NCBI RefSeq assembly: GCF_002018875.1
Contig: NZ_MVOL01000002.1
Span: 124,001 to 188,000 of the forward strand
DNA from: Pseudomonas sp. MF4836
GTDB taxonomy: Bacteria; Pseudomonadota; Gammaproteobacteria; Pseudomonadales; Pseudomonadaceae
DNA: 64,000 nucleotides
Direction of reading: 5' to 3'
This document shows, one piece after another, positions 19,231-27,837 of this stretch; the first letter of the stretch is position 1; each line of letters opens with the position of its first letter. The notes under the pieces are model-generated. The model did not search any database, had not been told where the DNA came from, and was given only the letters and a program-made list of their open reading frames with translations. The position numbers and the translations under genes are program-made.

Positions 19231-21234
19231 ATGAGTGCGTCGCCTACTCCCGTCAACAGTCAAATTCGCATGAATCCGCCGGTGTTCTACTTCGCGGCGA
19301 GCTTTATCCTGATCTTCGGCCTGGTGGTCATCACCCTGCCGCAACAGGCCGGCGCCTGGCTCCTGGCAGCGCAAAACTGGGCGGCCAACACGGTCGGCTG
19401 GTACTACATGCTGGCGATGACCCTGTATCTGGTCTTCGTGGTGGTCACCGCCTTGTCCGGCTACGGCAAGATCAAGCTCGGTGCCGACCACGACGAACCC
19501 GAATTCAGTTACCTGTCCTGGGCCGGCATGCTGTTCGCCGCCGGGATCAGCATCACCCTGTTCTTCTTCTGCGTCTCCGAACCCCTGACCCACATGCTGC
19601 AACCGCCCCAGGGCGAGGCCGGCACCGCCGACGCCGCGCGCCAGGCCATGCAGTTGCTGTTCCTGCACTGGGGCCTGCACGGCTGGGGCGTGTTCGCCTT
19701 TGTCGGCATGGCCCTGGCGTACTTCGCCTACCGGCATAACCTGCCGCTGGCCCTGCGTTCGGCGCTGTACCCGCTGATCGGCAAGCGCATCAACGGCCCC
19801 ATCGGCTATGCGGTGGATGGCTTCGGCATCATCGCCACGGTGTTCGGCCTGGGCGCCGACATGGGCTTTGGCGTGCTGCACCTCAACTCCGGGCTGGATT
19901 ACCTGTTCGGCATCGCTCATACCCAGTGGATCCAGGTCGGCCTGATCACCCTGATGATGGGCGCGGCGATCCTGGTCGCGGTGGCCGGGGTCGACAAGGG
20001 CGTGCGGGTGATGTCCGACATCAACATGCTGTTGGCGGTGGCGCTGCTGCTGTTCGTGTTGTTCGCCGGGCCGACCCAGCACCTGCTCAACACCTTGATC
20101 CAGAACATCGGCGACTACCTCGGCGCGCTGCCGACCAAGAGTTTCGACGTCTACGCCTACGACAAACCCAGCGACTGGCTGGGTGGCTGGACGGTGTTCT
20201 ACTGGGCCTGGTGGATTGCATGGTCGCCATTCGTGGGCTTGTTCATCGCACGGATTTCACGTGGCCGCACCATCCGTGAGTTCGTCTTCGGCGTGCTGCT
20301 GATTCCCCTGGGTTTCACCCTGGCCTGGATGTCGATCTTCGGCAACAGCGCCATCGACCAGGTGCTCAACCACGGCATGAGCGCCCTGGGCATGAGCGCG
20401 CTCGACAACCCGTCGATGACCCTCTACCTGCTGCTGGAAACCTACCCCTGGGGCAAGACCGTGATCGCGGTCACGGTGTTTATCAGCTTTGTGTTCTTCG
20501 TCACCTCGGCCGACTCCGGCACCGTGGTGCTCTCGACCCTGTCGGCCAAGGGCGGCAGTGCCGATGAAGACGGGCCGAAGTGGCTGCGGGTGTTCTGGGG
20601 CGCGATGACCGCGCTGGTGACCAGCGCGCTGTTGTTCGCCGGCAGCATCGATTCGCTCAAGTCAGCGGTGGTGCTGACCTCGTTGCCGTTCTCGCTGATT
20701 CTGTTGTTGATGATGTGGGGGCTGCACAAGGCCTTCTACCTCGAATCGCAGAAGCGCATCGCCCAGTTGCATTCCCTGGCACCGGTGGCGGCCTCGTCGC
20801 GTCGGGGCAAGGGTGGCTGGCGCCAGCGCCTGAGCCAGGCGGTGCACTTTCCATCGCGTGACGAGGTGTACCGCTTCCTCGACCAGACGGTGCGCCCGGC
20901 GATCGAAGAGGTGAGTGCGGTGTTCGTCGAGAAGGGCCTGAATGTGGTGACCCAGCCCGACCCGGCCAACGACAACGTCAGCCTCGAAATCGGCCACGGC
21001 GACCAGCATCCGTTCATCTACCAGGTGCAGATGCGCGGCTACTTCACGCCGTCCTTTGCCCGTGGCGGCATGGGCCCGAAAGAGCTGCGCAACCGCCGCT
21101 ATTACCGGGCCGAGGTGCACCTGAGCGAGGGCAGCCAGGATTACGACCTGATGGGCTACACCAAAGAGCAGATCATCAACGACATCCTCGACCAGTACGA
21201 ACGCCATATGCAGTTCCTGCACCTGGTGCGTTGA
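19231..21234 (+). CDS. betT: BCCT family choline/betaine transporter
   Basis: The 667-residue protein has twelve predicted membrane segments and the BCCT signature region TVFYWAWWIAWSPFVGLFIARISRGRTIREF near residues 310-340. The tryptophans there line the quaternary-ammonium site. The long cytoplasmic C-terminal tail (about residues 510-667) is the form found in osmoregulated BetT-like choline transporters. GAGG precedes the ATG. An upstream palindrome suggests BetI control. Choline supply for glycine betaine is the likely job. Its position among sulfur genes also leaves a sulfur-containing betaine (for example dimethylsulfoniopropionate) as an untested alternative. Confidence 0.86.
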   Translation: MSASPTPVNSQIRMNPPVFYFAASFILIFGLVVITLPQQAGAWLLAAQNWAANTVGWYYMLAMTLYLVFVVVTALSGYGKIKLGADHDEPEFSYLSWAGMLFAAGISITLFFFCVSEPLTHMLQPPQGEAGTADAARQAMQLLFLHWGLHGWGVFAFVGMALAYFAYRHNLPLALRSALYPLIGKRINGPIGYAVDGFGIIATVFGLGADMGFGVLHLNSGLDYLFGIAHTQWIQVGLITLMMGAAILVAVAGVDKGVRVMSDINMLLAVALLLFVLFAGPTQHLLNTLIQNIGDYLGALPTKSFDVYAYDKPSDWLGGWTVFYWAWWIAWSPFVGLFIARISRGRTIREFVFGVLLIPLGFTLAWMSIFGNSAIDQVLNHGMSALGMSALDNPSMTLYLLLETYPWGKTVIAVTVFISFVFFVTSADSGTVVLSTLSAKGGSADEDGPKWLRVFWGAMTALVTSALLFAGSIDSLKSAVVLTSLPFSLILLLMMWGLHKAFYLESQKRIAQLHSLAPVAASSRRGKGGWRQRLSQAVHFPSRDEVYRFLDQTVRPAIEEVSAVFVEKGLNVVTQPDPANDNVSLEIGHGDQHPFIYQVQMRGYFTPSFARGGMGPKELRNRRYYRAEVHLSEGSQDYDLMGYTKEQIINDILDQYERHMQFLHLVR

Positions 21235-21276
21235 TCGGGAGCGCCGTGGCGGGGGCACAGGCTCCCCGGCACGGCT

Positions 21277-21534
21277 TCAGGGCCGGGTCGACAGCAGATA
21301 CAGGGCCAAGGCCACCACCGGCACCACGAACACCAGGCTGCCGACCACCAGTTCCGAGCGCAGGGGCTGGTTGGCGGTGACCACACCCACCGCCCCGTTG
21401 ATCACCGTCAGCGCCAGCCACAGGCCGACGAAGCCGTAGGTCAGGGCCTGGCGGTTGATACCGATCTTGTTGCCGATAAACAGCATCAGCGCCAGCAGAA
21501 GCAGGCCGAAGGTGATGACGATGGTGGTGTGCAT
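21277..21534 (-). CDS. Small two- to three-helix membrane protein, uncharacterised
   Basis: The preferred start is the ATG at 21532-21534 (MHTTIVITFGLLLLAL), giving 85 residues; the longer reading frame upstream has no hydrophobic start and overlaps the SDR gene. Hydrophobic stretches at about residues 4-20, 32-50 and 62-82 suggest two or three transmembrane segments. I do not recognise the family. It lies between the BCCT gene (convergent) and the SDR gene (same strand). Confidence 0.6.
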   Translation of the reverse strand: MHTTIVITFGLLLLALMLFIGNKIGINRQALTYGFVGLWLALTVINGAVGVVTANQPLRSELVVGSLVFVVPVVALALYLLSTRP

Positions 21535-21629
21535 GATGGATACCGCCCTATGGGAAAACCGGCTGGCCAGTGACAGGGCGGCCGTGGCGCACCCTTCAAC
21601 GAGCATAGGCCCCAGCGCCGCGCTCGACC

Positions 21630-22370
21630 TCAAACCAGCCCGCCGTTGGTGCGCAAAATCTGCCCGTTCACCCAATCCGCCGCCGGGCTCACCAGGAAGG
21701 CAATGACCTGGGCGATGTCTTCCGGCTGACCGAGGCGTTCCAGAGGCGGCATCTTGGCGAAGGCCTGAATCTGCTCCTCGCTCTTGCCCTGCAGGAACAG
21801 CTCGGTCGCCACCGGCCCCGGCGCCACGGCGTTGACCGTGATGTTGCGCCCGCGCAGTTCCTTGGCGAACACCTGGGTCAGGGATTCCACCGCGGCCTTG
21901 CTGGCGATGTACACCGCATAGCCCGGCAGGTTGAGACCGACCGTGCTGCTGGAAAAATTGACGATGCGGCCGCCGTCATTCAGGCGCGTGGCGGCTTCGC
22001 GCAGGGTATTGAAAGTGCCCCGGGTGTTGATGGCGAAGGTCTGCTCGAACAGCTCGTCGCTGTGTTGCGCCAGGGGCAGGACCTTGAGGATGCCGGCGTT
22101 GTTGATCAGTACATCGACCTTGCCCAGCTTGGCTTCCGTCTCATCGAACAGCCGACGCACGTCCTCGCCATTGGCCACGTCGGCCTTGATCGCGATGGCC
22201 TGGTGCCCGGCCTGGCGCAGCTCCACCACCAGCCTTGAGGCTTCGTCGGCGCTGTTGGCGTAATTGATCGCGACGGCCAAACCCTGGCTCGCCAACTGCC
22301 GGGCGATCACCGCGCCGATACCGCGGGAGGCGCCGGTGACGATGGCTACTTTGCGTTGTTCAGTGGTCAT
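21630..22370 (-). CDS. Short-chain dehydrogenase/reductase (SDR)
   Basis: The 246-residue classical SDR has the cofactor motif TGASRGIG near residue 13, NNAG near 90, and the catalytic Ser (NFSSST), Tyr and Lys (YIASK) near residues 140-157. The C-terminal GQILRTNGG resembles the 3-oxoacyl-ACP-reductase-like branch. Position two of the basic patch suggests NADP(H) preference, but the substrate is unknown. It is divergent from a LysR-type regulator gene 132 bases away, an arrangement that usually means the regulator controls it. Confidence 0.85.
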   Translation of the reverse strand: MTTEQRKVAIVTGASRGIGAVIARQLASQGLAVAINYANSADEASRLVVELRQAGHQAIAIKADVANGEDVRRLFDETEAKLGKVDVLINNAGILKVLPLAQHSDELFEQTFAINTRGTFNTLREAATRLNDGGRIVNFSSSTVGLNLPGYAVYIASKAAVESLTQVFAKELRGRNITVNAVAPGPVATELFLQGKSEEQIQAFAKMPPLERLGQPEDIAQVIAFLVSPAADWVNGQILRTNGGLV

Positions 22371-22502
22371 GGTTCAGGTTCCTGTGGCTCAAGGTGGATG
22401 TGGGTGTGGCAGCAGATTCACATGGTTGCCCGGATCGATAAATGCAGCGAAGTTGCCTTGACTGTTCAATAATCGCCAACAATCGAAGCTCTGGAGGTGC
22501 TG

Positions 22503-23393
22503 ATGGATCAGGTCAAGGCGATGAAGGTTTTTGTGCGCATCTACGAGCGCAGCAGTTTCACTCTAGCCGCCGCGGACCTGAACCTGCCGCGGGCGACCCT
22601 GACCCACACCCTCAACCAGTTCGAGGCCTGGCTCGGGACGCGGTTGCTGGAACGCAGCACGCGCCGGGTGCGCCCGACCCTGGATGGTGAGGCCTACTAC
22701 CGGCGTTGCGTGCAGTTGCTGGCGGAGCTGGAGGAGGCCGAACTGGCGTTTCGCGAGGTGGCGCCCAAGGGGCTGCTGCGGGTCGATCTGCACGGGACCC
22801 TGGCCAAGTACTTTGTGATTCCGGCGTTGCCGCAATTCATGGCGCGTTATCCGCAGATCCAGCTATCGCTCAGCGAATCCGATCGTTTTGTCGACCTGAT
22901 CGCCGAAGGCGTGGACTGCGTGCTGCGGGCGGGCACCCTCGGGGATTCGGCGCTGATCGGCCGGCGGGTCGCCAACTTGCGCCAGGTGACCTGTGCCAGC
23001 CCCGATTACCTGCGGCGCTTTGGCGAGCCCGAGCGCCTTGCCGATCTGAGCCACCATCGCGCGGTGAACTACGTATCGCGCACCACGGCCAAGCTGTTCC
23101 CGTTCGAATTCATGGTGGCGGGCCAACGGCAGGAAGTGGCCATCGACGGTGCGCTTTCAGTATTCGGCGCCGAGGTCTACAAGGCGTCGGCGGTGGCCGG
23201 CCTGGGCATCATCCAGTGCCCGCATTACGGCGTCGCGCAGCAGATGGCCCAGGGCCTGTTGCAGGAAATCCTGGTCGAGACCCCACCGCCGCCGATGCCG
23301 GTGTCAGTGCTCTACCCGCACAATCGCCATATGTCGCCCAGGGTCCGGGTGTTTGTCGACTGGCTGGCGCAGGTGTTTGCCCAGGCGGATTGA
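22503..23393 (+). CDS. LysR-type transcriptional regulator
   Basis: The start is the ATG at 22503, since GGAGG (22493-22497) is well placed for it. The protein is 296 residues. The N-terminal winged helix-turn-helix (MDQVKAMKVFVRIYERSSFTLAAADLNL and TLTHTLNQFEAWLGTRLLERSTRR) is followed by a LysR substrate-binding domain from about residue 90. It belongs to the subgroup whose members often control divergent oxidoreductase genes, which matches its position opposite the SDR gene. Confidence 0.87.
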   Translation: MDQVKAMKVFVRIYERSSFTLAAADLNLPRATLTHTLNQFEAWLGTRLLERSTRRVRPTLDGEAYYRRCVQLLAELEEAELAFREVAPKGLLRVDLHGTLAKYFVIPALPQFMARYPQIQLSLSESDRFVDLIAEGVDCVLRAGTLGDSALIGRRVANLRQVTCASPDYLRRFGEPERLADLSHHRAVNYVSRTTAKLFPFEFMVAGQRQEVAIDGALSVFGAEVYKASAVAGLGIIQCPHYGVAQQMAQGLLQEILVETPPPPMPVSVLYPHNRHMSPRVRVFVDWLAQVFAQAD

Positions 23394-23418
23394 ACGGACG
23401 CCCGCCCCGGCAAAATTT

Positions 23419-23447
23419 GATTGCTTGATGTGTATAGTGTGTATTAG
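23419..23447 (+). promoter_or_regulatory. Possible promoter of hicAB
   Basis: TTGATT (23419-23424) and TGTATT (23442-23447) are separated by 17 bases in a locally AT-rich gap between the LysR gene and hicA. The -10 is weak, so this is tentative. Confidence 0.3.
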
Positions 23448-23499
23448 TCTCTGGCTGTTGGTTAGAGTGCCTGTTCGATGGGTATCGAAGGGCAGGGAT

Positions 23500-23682
23500 A
23501 TGCGCAGTCGCGACATGATCAGGATGATCGAGGCCAATGGTTGGTATCGGGTTGCAATCAAGGGCAGTCACCATCAGTACCGGCATCCGTACAGGCCGGA
23601 GCGGGTGACGGTTCCGCTTCCTGATTCGGATCTGCCCAGGGGCACGATCAACAGCATATTGAGACAGGCGGGCTTGAGATGA
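23500..23682 (+). CDS. hicA: HicA-type mRNA interferase toxin
   Basis: The 60-residue protein starts at the ATG at 23500, preceded by a GGCAGGG purine run. MRSRDMIRMIEANGWYRVAIKGSHHQYRHP shows the HicA double-stranded-RNA-binding fold with the catalytic histidine in the GSHHQY motif. RVTVPLPDSDLPRGTINSILRQAGL is the usual family end. HicA cleaves mRNA when not held by HicB. The toxin comes first and the antitoxin second, as is normal for hicAB. Confidence 0.9.
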   Translation: MRSRDMIRMIEANGWYRVAIKGSHHQYRHPYRPERVTVPLPDSDLPRGTINSILRQAGLR

Positions 23683-23711
23683 GCTGCGACCTGCAAGAGG
23701 AGCCCAACGTC

Positions 23712-24113
23712 ATGAAATTCCCAGTCGTACTGCACAAGGACGCCGACTCCGAATACGGCGTGACAGTCCCGGATGTGCCGGGTTGTTTTTCTGCCGGGAA
23801 AACCGTGTCCCTGGCGTTCGAGAACATCAAGGAGGCCCTGTCCCTGCACTACGAGGGGTTGGTGGCCGATGGCGAGCCGCTGCCCCAGGTGCATGAAATT
23901 GACGACCACCTGCACAACCCCGACTACGCGGGCGGCGTATGGGGCGTGGTGGAGTTTGATGTGGCGCCCTATTTCGGCAAGTCGGTGCGCTTCAACGCCA
24001 CCTTGCCCGAGCAACTGCTGGAGCGCATCGACCAGACCGTAAAGCGCGACCAGCGCTACCGCTCGCGCTCGGGCTTCCTCGCCGCCGCCGCCCTGCGCGA
24101 GCTCGCCCTGTAG
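23712..24113 (+). CDS. hicB: HicB-type antitoxin
   Basis: The preferred start is the ATG at 23712 (MKFPVVLHKD), with GAGGAG upstream; an in-frame ATG at 23679 overlaps the hicA stop and would add 11 residues. The protein is about 133 residues. The N-terminal part (YGVTVPDVPGCFSAGKT, AFENIKEALSLHYEGL) is the HicB partial RNase-H-like fold that blocks HicA. The C-terminal LPEQLLERIDQTVKRDQRYRSRSGFLAAAALREL is a ribbon-helix-helix DNA-binding domain for autoregulation. The hicAB operon is self-contained and may be horizontally acquired. Confidence 0.9.
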   Translation: MKFPVVLHKDADSEYGVTVPDVPGCFSAGKTVSLAFENIKEALSLHYEGLVADGEPLPQVHEIDDHLHNPDYAGGVWGVVEFDVAPYFGKSVRFNATLPEQLLERIDQTVKRDQRYRSRSGFLAAAALRELAL

Positions 24114-24115
24114 CC

Positions 24116-24230
24116 GCCGTACCCGCTGCCGAGCGCGCGAGGCTGCGCTGGCCCTCCAGATCGCCGTTCAAGTGTCAGGTGTACAACCGGCATCCGAACG
24201 CCCCCCGAGCCTGCGGCAGCACCCACAGCC
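24116..24230. repeat. Long hairpin repeat (copy D)
   Basis: It contains CGCTGCCGAG, GAGGCTGCGCTGGCC (24139-24153, identical to copy C) and GTGTCAGGTG (24172-24181, inverted relative to copy C). It ends GAGCCTGCGGCAGC. It fills the gap between hicB and the LacI gene, which are convergent. Confidence 0.75.
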
Positions 24231-24239
24231 CAGCAGAAG

Positions 24240-25286
24240 TCAGGTGCTTTCGCGCTCGATCACTTGGCACTGCAACAGGTTCAGGCGTTGTACTTCGTCT
24301 GCCACCGGCAACACGCCCAGGCTCTGCAGGACGCGGGTGGCGGCGAGTACGCCGATCTCCAGGGCGGGTGGCTTGATGGTGCTCAGGCTGGGCAGCAGCA
24401 TCTCGGCGAAAGGGTAGTCGCCAAAGCCCAGTACCGCGCAATCGGCGGGGATCTGCAGGCCGGCCCGTTGCGCAGCCAGCGAGCCGCCGGCGGCCAGGTT
24501 GTCGTTGGCGAAAATGATTGCGTCAGGTCGCGGGCTGGCCTGCATCAGCGCGTGCATCGCCTGTTTGCCGGCCTCGAACGGCGCGCGGTCGGCGTCCGGG
24601 GTAAAGATCCAGGGTTCCAGCCCTAACCCGCGCAGTGTGGCGGCGTAACCCTCGCTGCGCTCCAGGGCGCTGAGGTCGCCGGGCGCGCTGTTGAGCACGA
24701 AAGCGACGCGTCGATAGCCTTTTCCGTGCAGGTAGTTCGCCGCGCTGACCCCGACCTGATGATGGGAAAATCCGATCTGCACCGGCGCCCGATCCGGCTG
24801 GTAATCCCAGGTTTCGATCAGCGGGATATCGGCCTCGGCGAGCATCTTCTCCGTGCCCGGGCTATGAAAGTGGCTGGTCAGCACCAGCGCCGCCGGTGAC
24901 CAGCCGAGAAAGGCCCGCACGGCGCTTTCTTCCTGGGCCACGTCGAAATAACTGGAGGCCAGCAGCAGTTGATAGCCATGGCGGCTGAGGGTGTCGCTGA
25001 AGCCCTGGATGGTGCTGGCAAAGATTGGCCCGGAGATGTTCGGGATCACCATGGCCACGATCCTGCCCCGCGCCGAGGCCAGGCCGCCGGCCACCAGATT
25101 GGGCACATAGCCCAGTTCCGCCACCACCTGGGCGATGCGTTCGCGAAGCTCGGCGGACACGCTCTCGGGCTGGTTGAAGTAGCGCGATACGGTGATGGCC
25201 GAGACCTCGGCCTGCCTGGCCACGGTGTTCAGGGTCACCCGTCCGGCGCCGCGGCGTTTGCGGCCTGGAGTGTTCTCGGTGGTCAA
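24240..25286 (-). CDS. LacI family transcriptional regulator
   Basis: The 348-residue protein has a LacI helix-turn-helix at about residues 18-42 (VTLNTVARQAEVSAITVSRY), the FNQPESVSAELRERI hinge and a periplasmic-binding-protein-like effector domain, close to the GntR gluconate-repressor branch. Its gene is divergent from a TonB receptor gene. The 207-base gap between them holds TGTTAGCGCTAACA (25375-25388), the right size and symmetry for its operator. The effector is unknown; by context it may sense the compound taken up by the receptor. Confidence 0.88.
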   Translation of the reverse strand: MTTENTPGRKRRGAGRVTLNTVARQAEVSAITVSRYFNQPESVSAELRERIAQVVAELGYVPNLVAGGLASARGRIVAMVIPNISGPIFASTIQGFSDTLSRHGYQLLLASSYFDVAQEESAVRAFLGWSPAALVLTSHFHSPGTEKMLAEADIPLIETWDYQPDRAPVQIGFSHHQVGVSAANYLHGKGYRRVAFVLNSAPGDLSALERSEGYAATLRGLGLEPWIFTPDADRAPFEAGKQAMHALMQASPRPDAIIFANDNLAAGGSLAAQRAGLQIPADCAVLGFGDYPFAEMLLPSLSTIKPPALEIGVLAATRVLQSLGVLPVADEVQRLNLLQCQVIEREST

Positions 25287-25341
25287 GGGCGTGATCCTTT
25301 ATTCAAACCAAAAAGCATATAAAAGTAATTTTTCAGTATTG

Positions 25342-25358
25342 GACGGTCTATGACCGTC
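25342..25358. promoter_or_regulatory. Second dyad in the lacI/TonB-receptor divergent promoter
   Basis: GACGGTC (25342-25348) and its exact reverse complement GACCGTC (25352-25358) are separated by TAT. The dyad lies 16 bases from the LacI-type palindrome and differs in sequence. It might therefore bind a second regulator. Confidence 0.5.
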
Positions 25359-25374
25359 TTGCAGATACTGCCGA

Positions 25375-25388
25375 TGTTAGCGCTAACA
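25375..25388. promoter_or_regulatory. LacI-type operator palindrome
   Basis: TGTTAGCGCTAACA is a perfect 14-base palindrome with the central CG pair typical of LacI/GntR-family operators. It is midway between the divergent lacI-like gene and the TonB receptor gene, so one site could control both. Confidence 0.75.
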
Positions 25389-25493
25389 AGGCGTCGTGTC
25401 TGCTACTCGCTCGAGCGAATGCCCAAGACAGATATTCAGGCGCTGCCGGCGTAGATCGGCAGCGGTTCAGGGCATTTTTCCAGCAGGCAGACC

Positions 25494-27752
25494 ATGCATA
25501 ACATTCTTGGGGATCAGCAAAAACTGGCGCAATCGATTCGCGCCGCCACACCGCGCCGGCCGCACCTGGGCTGGTTGCTGGCAGGGCTGGCCGCACTGCC
25601 GCTGCCGGGGGCATATGCCGCTGACCCCGCGACCGCTGTCGCAGAGCAGGAGCCGACCCTGAAGTCGGTGACCGTCACCGCCACCCGCCGCGAAGAGTCG
25701 CTGCAAAAAGTGCCGGTTGCAGTCTCGGTGGTGGATGGCGAACAGCTCGAGCGGGACAACCGCAATGGCGTGGCGAGCATCGTGCAGCAGGTGCCGTCGC
25801 TGAACTTCCGCACTGGCGCCTCGAACAAGGACACCTCGCTGTTCATTCGTGGCGTGGGCACCATTTCCACGTCGCCGGGCGTCGAGCCGACCGTGGCCAC
25901 TGTGATCGACGGCGTGGTCTACGCCCGTCCGGGCCAGGCCACCCTCGACCTGCTGGACCTGGAGCGCATCGAAGTCCTGCGCGGGCCCCAAGGCACCCTG
26001 TTCGGCAAGAACGCGTCGGCCGGGGTGCTGAACATCGTGACCAAGGCGCCCACCGCCGATACCCACGGCTATATCGACCAGGCCTATTACAGCGGCAATG
26101 AAAGCCGCACCCGCTTCGGCATCGGCGGCAGCCTGATTCCCGATACGCTCAAGGGCTCGCTGACCACCTTGTTTGGCAGCTACGACGGTAACGTCGACAA
26201 CCAGCACAACGGTCAGGAGGTCAACGGCTACAATCGCAAAGGCGTGCGCGGCAAGCTGGAATTCACCCCCAGTGACGACCTCAAGCTGACCCTGGCCGCC
26301 GACTACATGCAGTCCCATGACGACGCGCCCAATGGCGTGGTGAGCAAGGCGCTGACGCCGGCTTTTGCCGGTGCCCTGAACCCGGTGCGGGCCAGCAGTG
26401 ACAACCGCGATATCAACACCGACACTCGCAGCCATGTTGAAGACATCAACAAGGGCCTGTCGGCCCAGCTCGACTGGAACCTGGGCGATTACACCCTGAC
26501 CTCAATCACCGCCTGGCGCGGTTGGAACAACACCCAGTACCAGGATGGCGACCGCTTGGGCACCGTCACCGCAGCCTTCCCCGGCACCGCCGACAAGGGC
26601 GACCTGGACTTCAACCAGTACTCGCAAGAGCTGCGCCTGGCTTCACCCAAGGGGCAGTTCCTGGAGTACGTCGGCGGCGTGTTCTACATGCATGTCAAGG
26701 ATGAAGAAACCTACCAGCGCACCCTGACCACGACCACCAGCGTCAACCGCGGCATTGCCGACTACAGCACCCGCAGCGACAGCTACTCGGCGTTCGGCGA
26801 GACCACCCTGAACTTCACCTCCAGCCTGCGGGGCATCGCCGGCCTGCGCTGGACCCATGACCAGCTGGAATACGAGCACCGCCGCAGTTCCACCTCGGCG
26901 GTGCAGGTCAGCGGCATCCAGCCGGCCACCAGCAGCTCCGGCTCGGTGGATGAAGACGGCTGGTCCGGGCGCCTGGGTCTGCAATACGACCTGAGCGACA
27001 CGGTGACCACTTACCTGACCTATTCCCGTGGCTACAAGGGCCCGGCCTACAACGTGTTCTTCAATATGCAGCCGCGTGACACCGATGCGCTGAAGCCGGA
27101 AACCTCCAATACCTGGGAGGTCGGGATCAAGGCCACCAGCTGGAACAACCGCCTGACCACCAACCTTGCGGTGTTCCACAGCGCCTACGACAACTATCAG
27201 GCCAACTTCTTCGACACCGTGGCCGGGCAAGTCGTGACGCGCCTGATCAACGCCGGCAGCGTCAGCACTGAGGGGGTCGAGCTGGACTACGCGTTGCAGG
27301 CCACCCAGCAACTGAAGCTGTCCGGGGCCCTGGCCTACACCCGGGCGCGCATCGATGAGTTCGCCTGCCCCGCGGGTGCGGCGGCCTCGTGCAACGTCAA
27401 TGGCAAGCCGCTGCCCTTCAGCCCGGACTGGAAAAGCTACGTGCGTGCCGATTACACCATCCCGCTGGATAACGGCCTGGATATCGAATTGGGCACCGAC
27501 TACAGCTGGCAAAGCGAGGTGCAGTACGACATCAGCCAGAACGTCGACACCAAACAGGGCGCCTACGGCATCTGGAACGCCAGCGTGGCCCTGGCCGACT
27601 ACAGCAACGGCTGGCGCGTGGCCCTCTTGGGTAAGAACCTGGCCGACAAGTCCTATTCGCCCTTGCTGGCCAGCGGCGGCAGCTACATTTACCGCGCTGT
27701 ACCACGGGATGACGAGCGTTACTTCGGTGTACAGCTGCGCAAGGATTTCTAA
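25494..27752 (+). CDS. TonB-dependent outer-membrane receptor
   Basis: The 752-residue protein has an N-terminal signal (hydrophobic GWLLAGLAALPLPGA, cleavage after about residue 42). A TonB-box-like LKSVTVTATRREES follows, then the plug domain (about 70-175, with LRGPQGTLFGKNASAGVLNIVTK) and a 22-strand beta-barrel ending in ...VQLRKDF with the usual terminal phenylalanine. The RGPQGTLFGKNASAG pattern belongs to receptors that take up varied organic substrates, not only siderophores. Neighbouring catabolic genes, and the absence of siderophore genes or a Fur box that I can see, suggest an organic (possibly sulfur) substrate. Confidence 0.88.
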   Translation: MHNILGDQQKLAQSIRAATPRRPHLGWLLAGLAALPLPGAYAADPATAVAEQEPTLKSVTVTATRREESLQKVPVAVSVVDGEQLERDNRNGVASIVQQVPSLNFRTGASNKDTSLFIRGVGTISTSPGVEPTVATVIDGVVYARPGQATLDLLDLERIEVLRGPQGTLFGKNASAGVLNIVTKAPTADTHGYIDQAYYSGNESRTRFGIGGSLIPDTLKGSLTTLFGSYDGNVDNQHNGQEVNGYNRKGVRGKLEFTPSDDLKLTLAADYMQSHDDAPNGVVSKALTPAFAGALNPVRASSDNRDINTDTRSHVEDINKGLSAQLDWNLGDYTLTSITAWRGWNNTQYQDGDRLGTVTAAFPGTADKGDLDFNQYSQELRLASPKGQFLEYVGGVFYMHVKDEETYQRTLTTTTSVNRGIADYSTRSDSYSAFGETTLNFTSSLRGIAGLRWTHDQLEYEHRRSSTSAVQVSGIQPATSSSGSVDEDGWSGRLGLQYDLSDTVTTYLTYSRGYKGPAYNVFFNMQPRDTDALKPETSNTWEVGIKATSWNNRLTTNLAVFHSAYDNYQANFFDTVAGQVVTRLINAGSVSTEGVELDYALQATQQLKLSGALAYTRARIDEFACPAGAAASCNVNGKPLPFSPDWKSYVRADYTIPLDNGLDIELGTDYSWQSEVQYDISQNVDTKQGAYGIWNASVALADYSNGWRVALLGKNLADKSYSPLLASGGSYIYRAVPRDDERYFGVQLRKDF

Positions 27753-27837
27753 GGAGCGGCCGGCTTGGCTCGGGAGTGCGTCCTGCTCTCGGGCCCTGGC
27801 TGCTGCGCCCCGTTATGCGTGAATCAAGGAGTGCTGC

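Noticed and set aside
21277..21675. 132-residue version of the small membrane protein
   Set aside because: The longer start overlaps the SDR gene by 46 bases, and the extra 47 residues are basic and not conserved-looking; the ATG at 21532-21534 begins directly with a hydrophobic helix.
23149..23682. A 177-residue protein that includes hicA
   Set aside because: The upstream part overlaps the LysR gene in another frame; only the last 60 residues match a real family (HicA).
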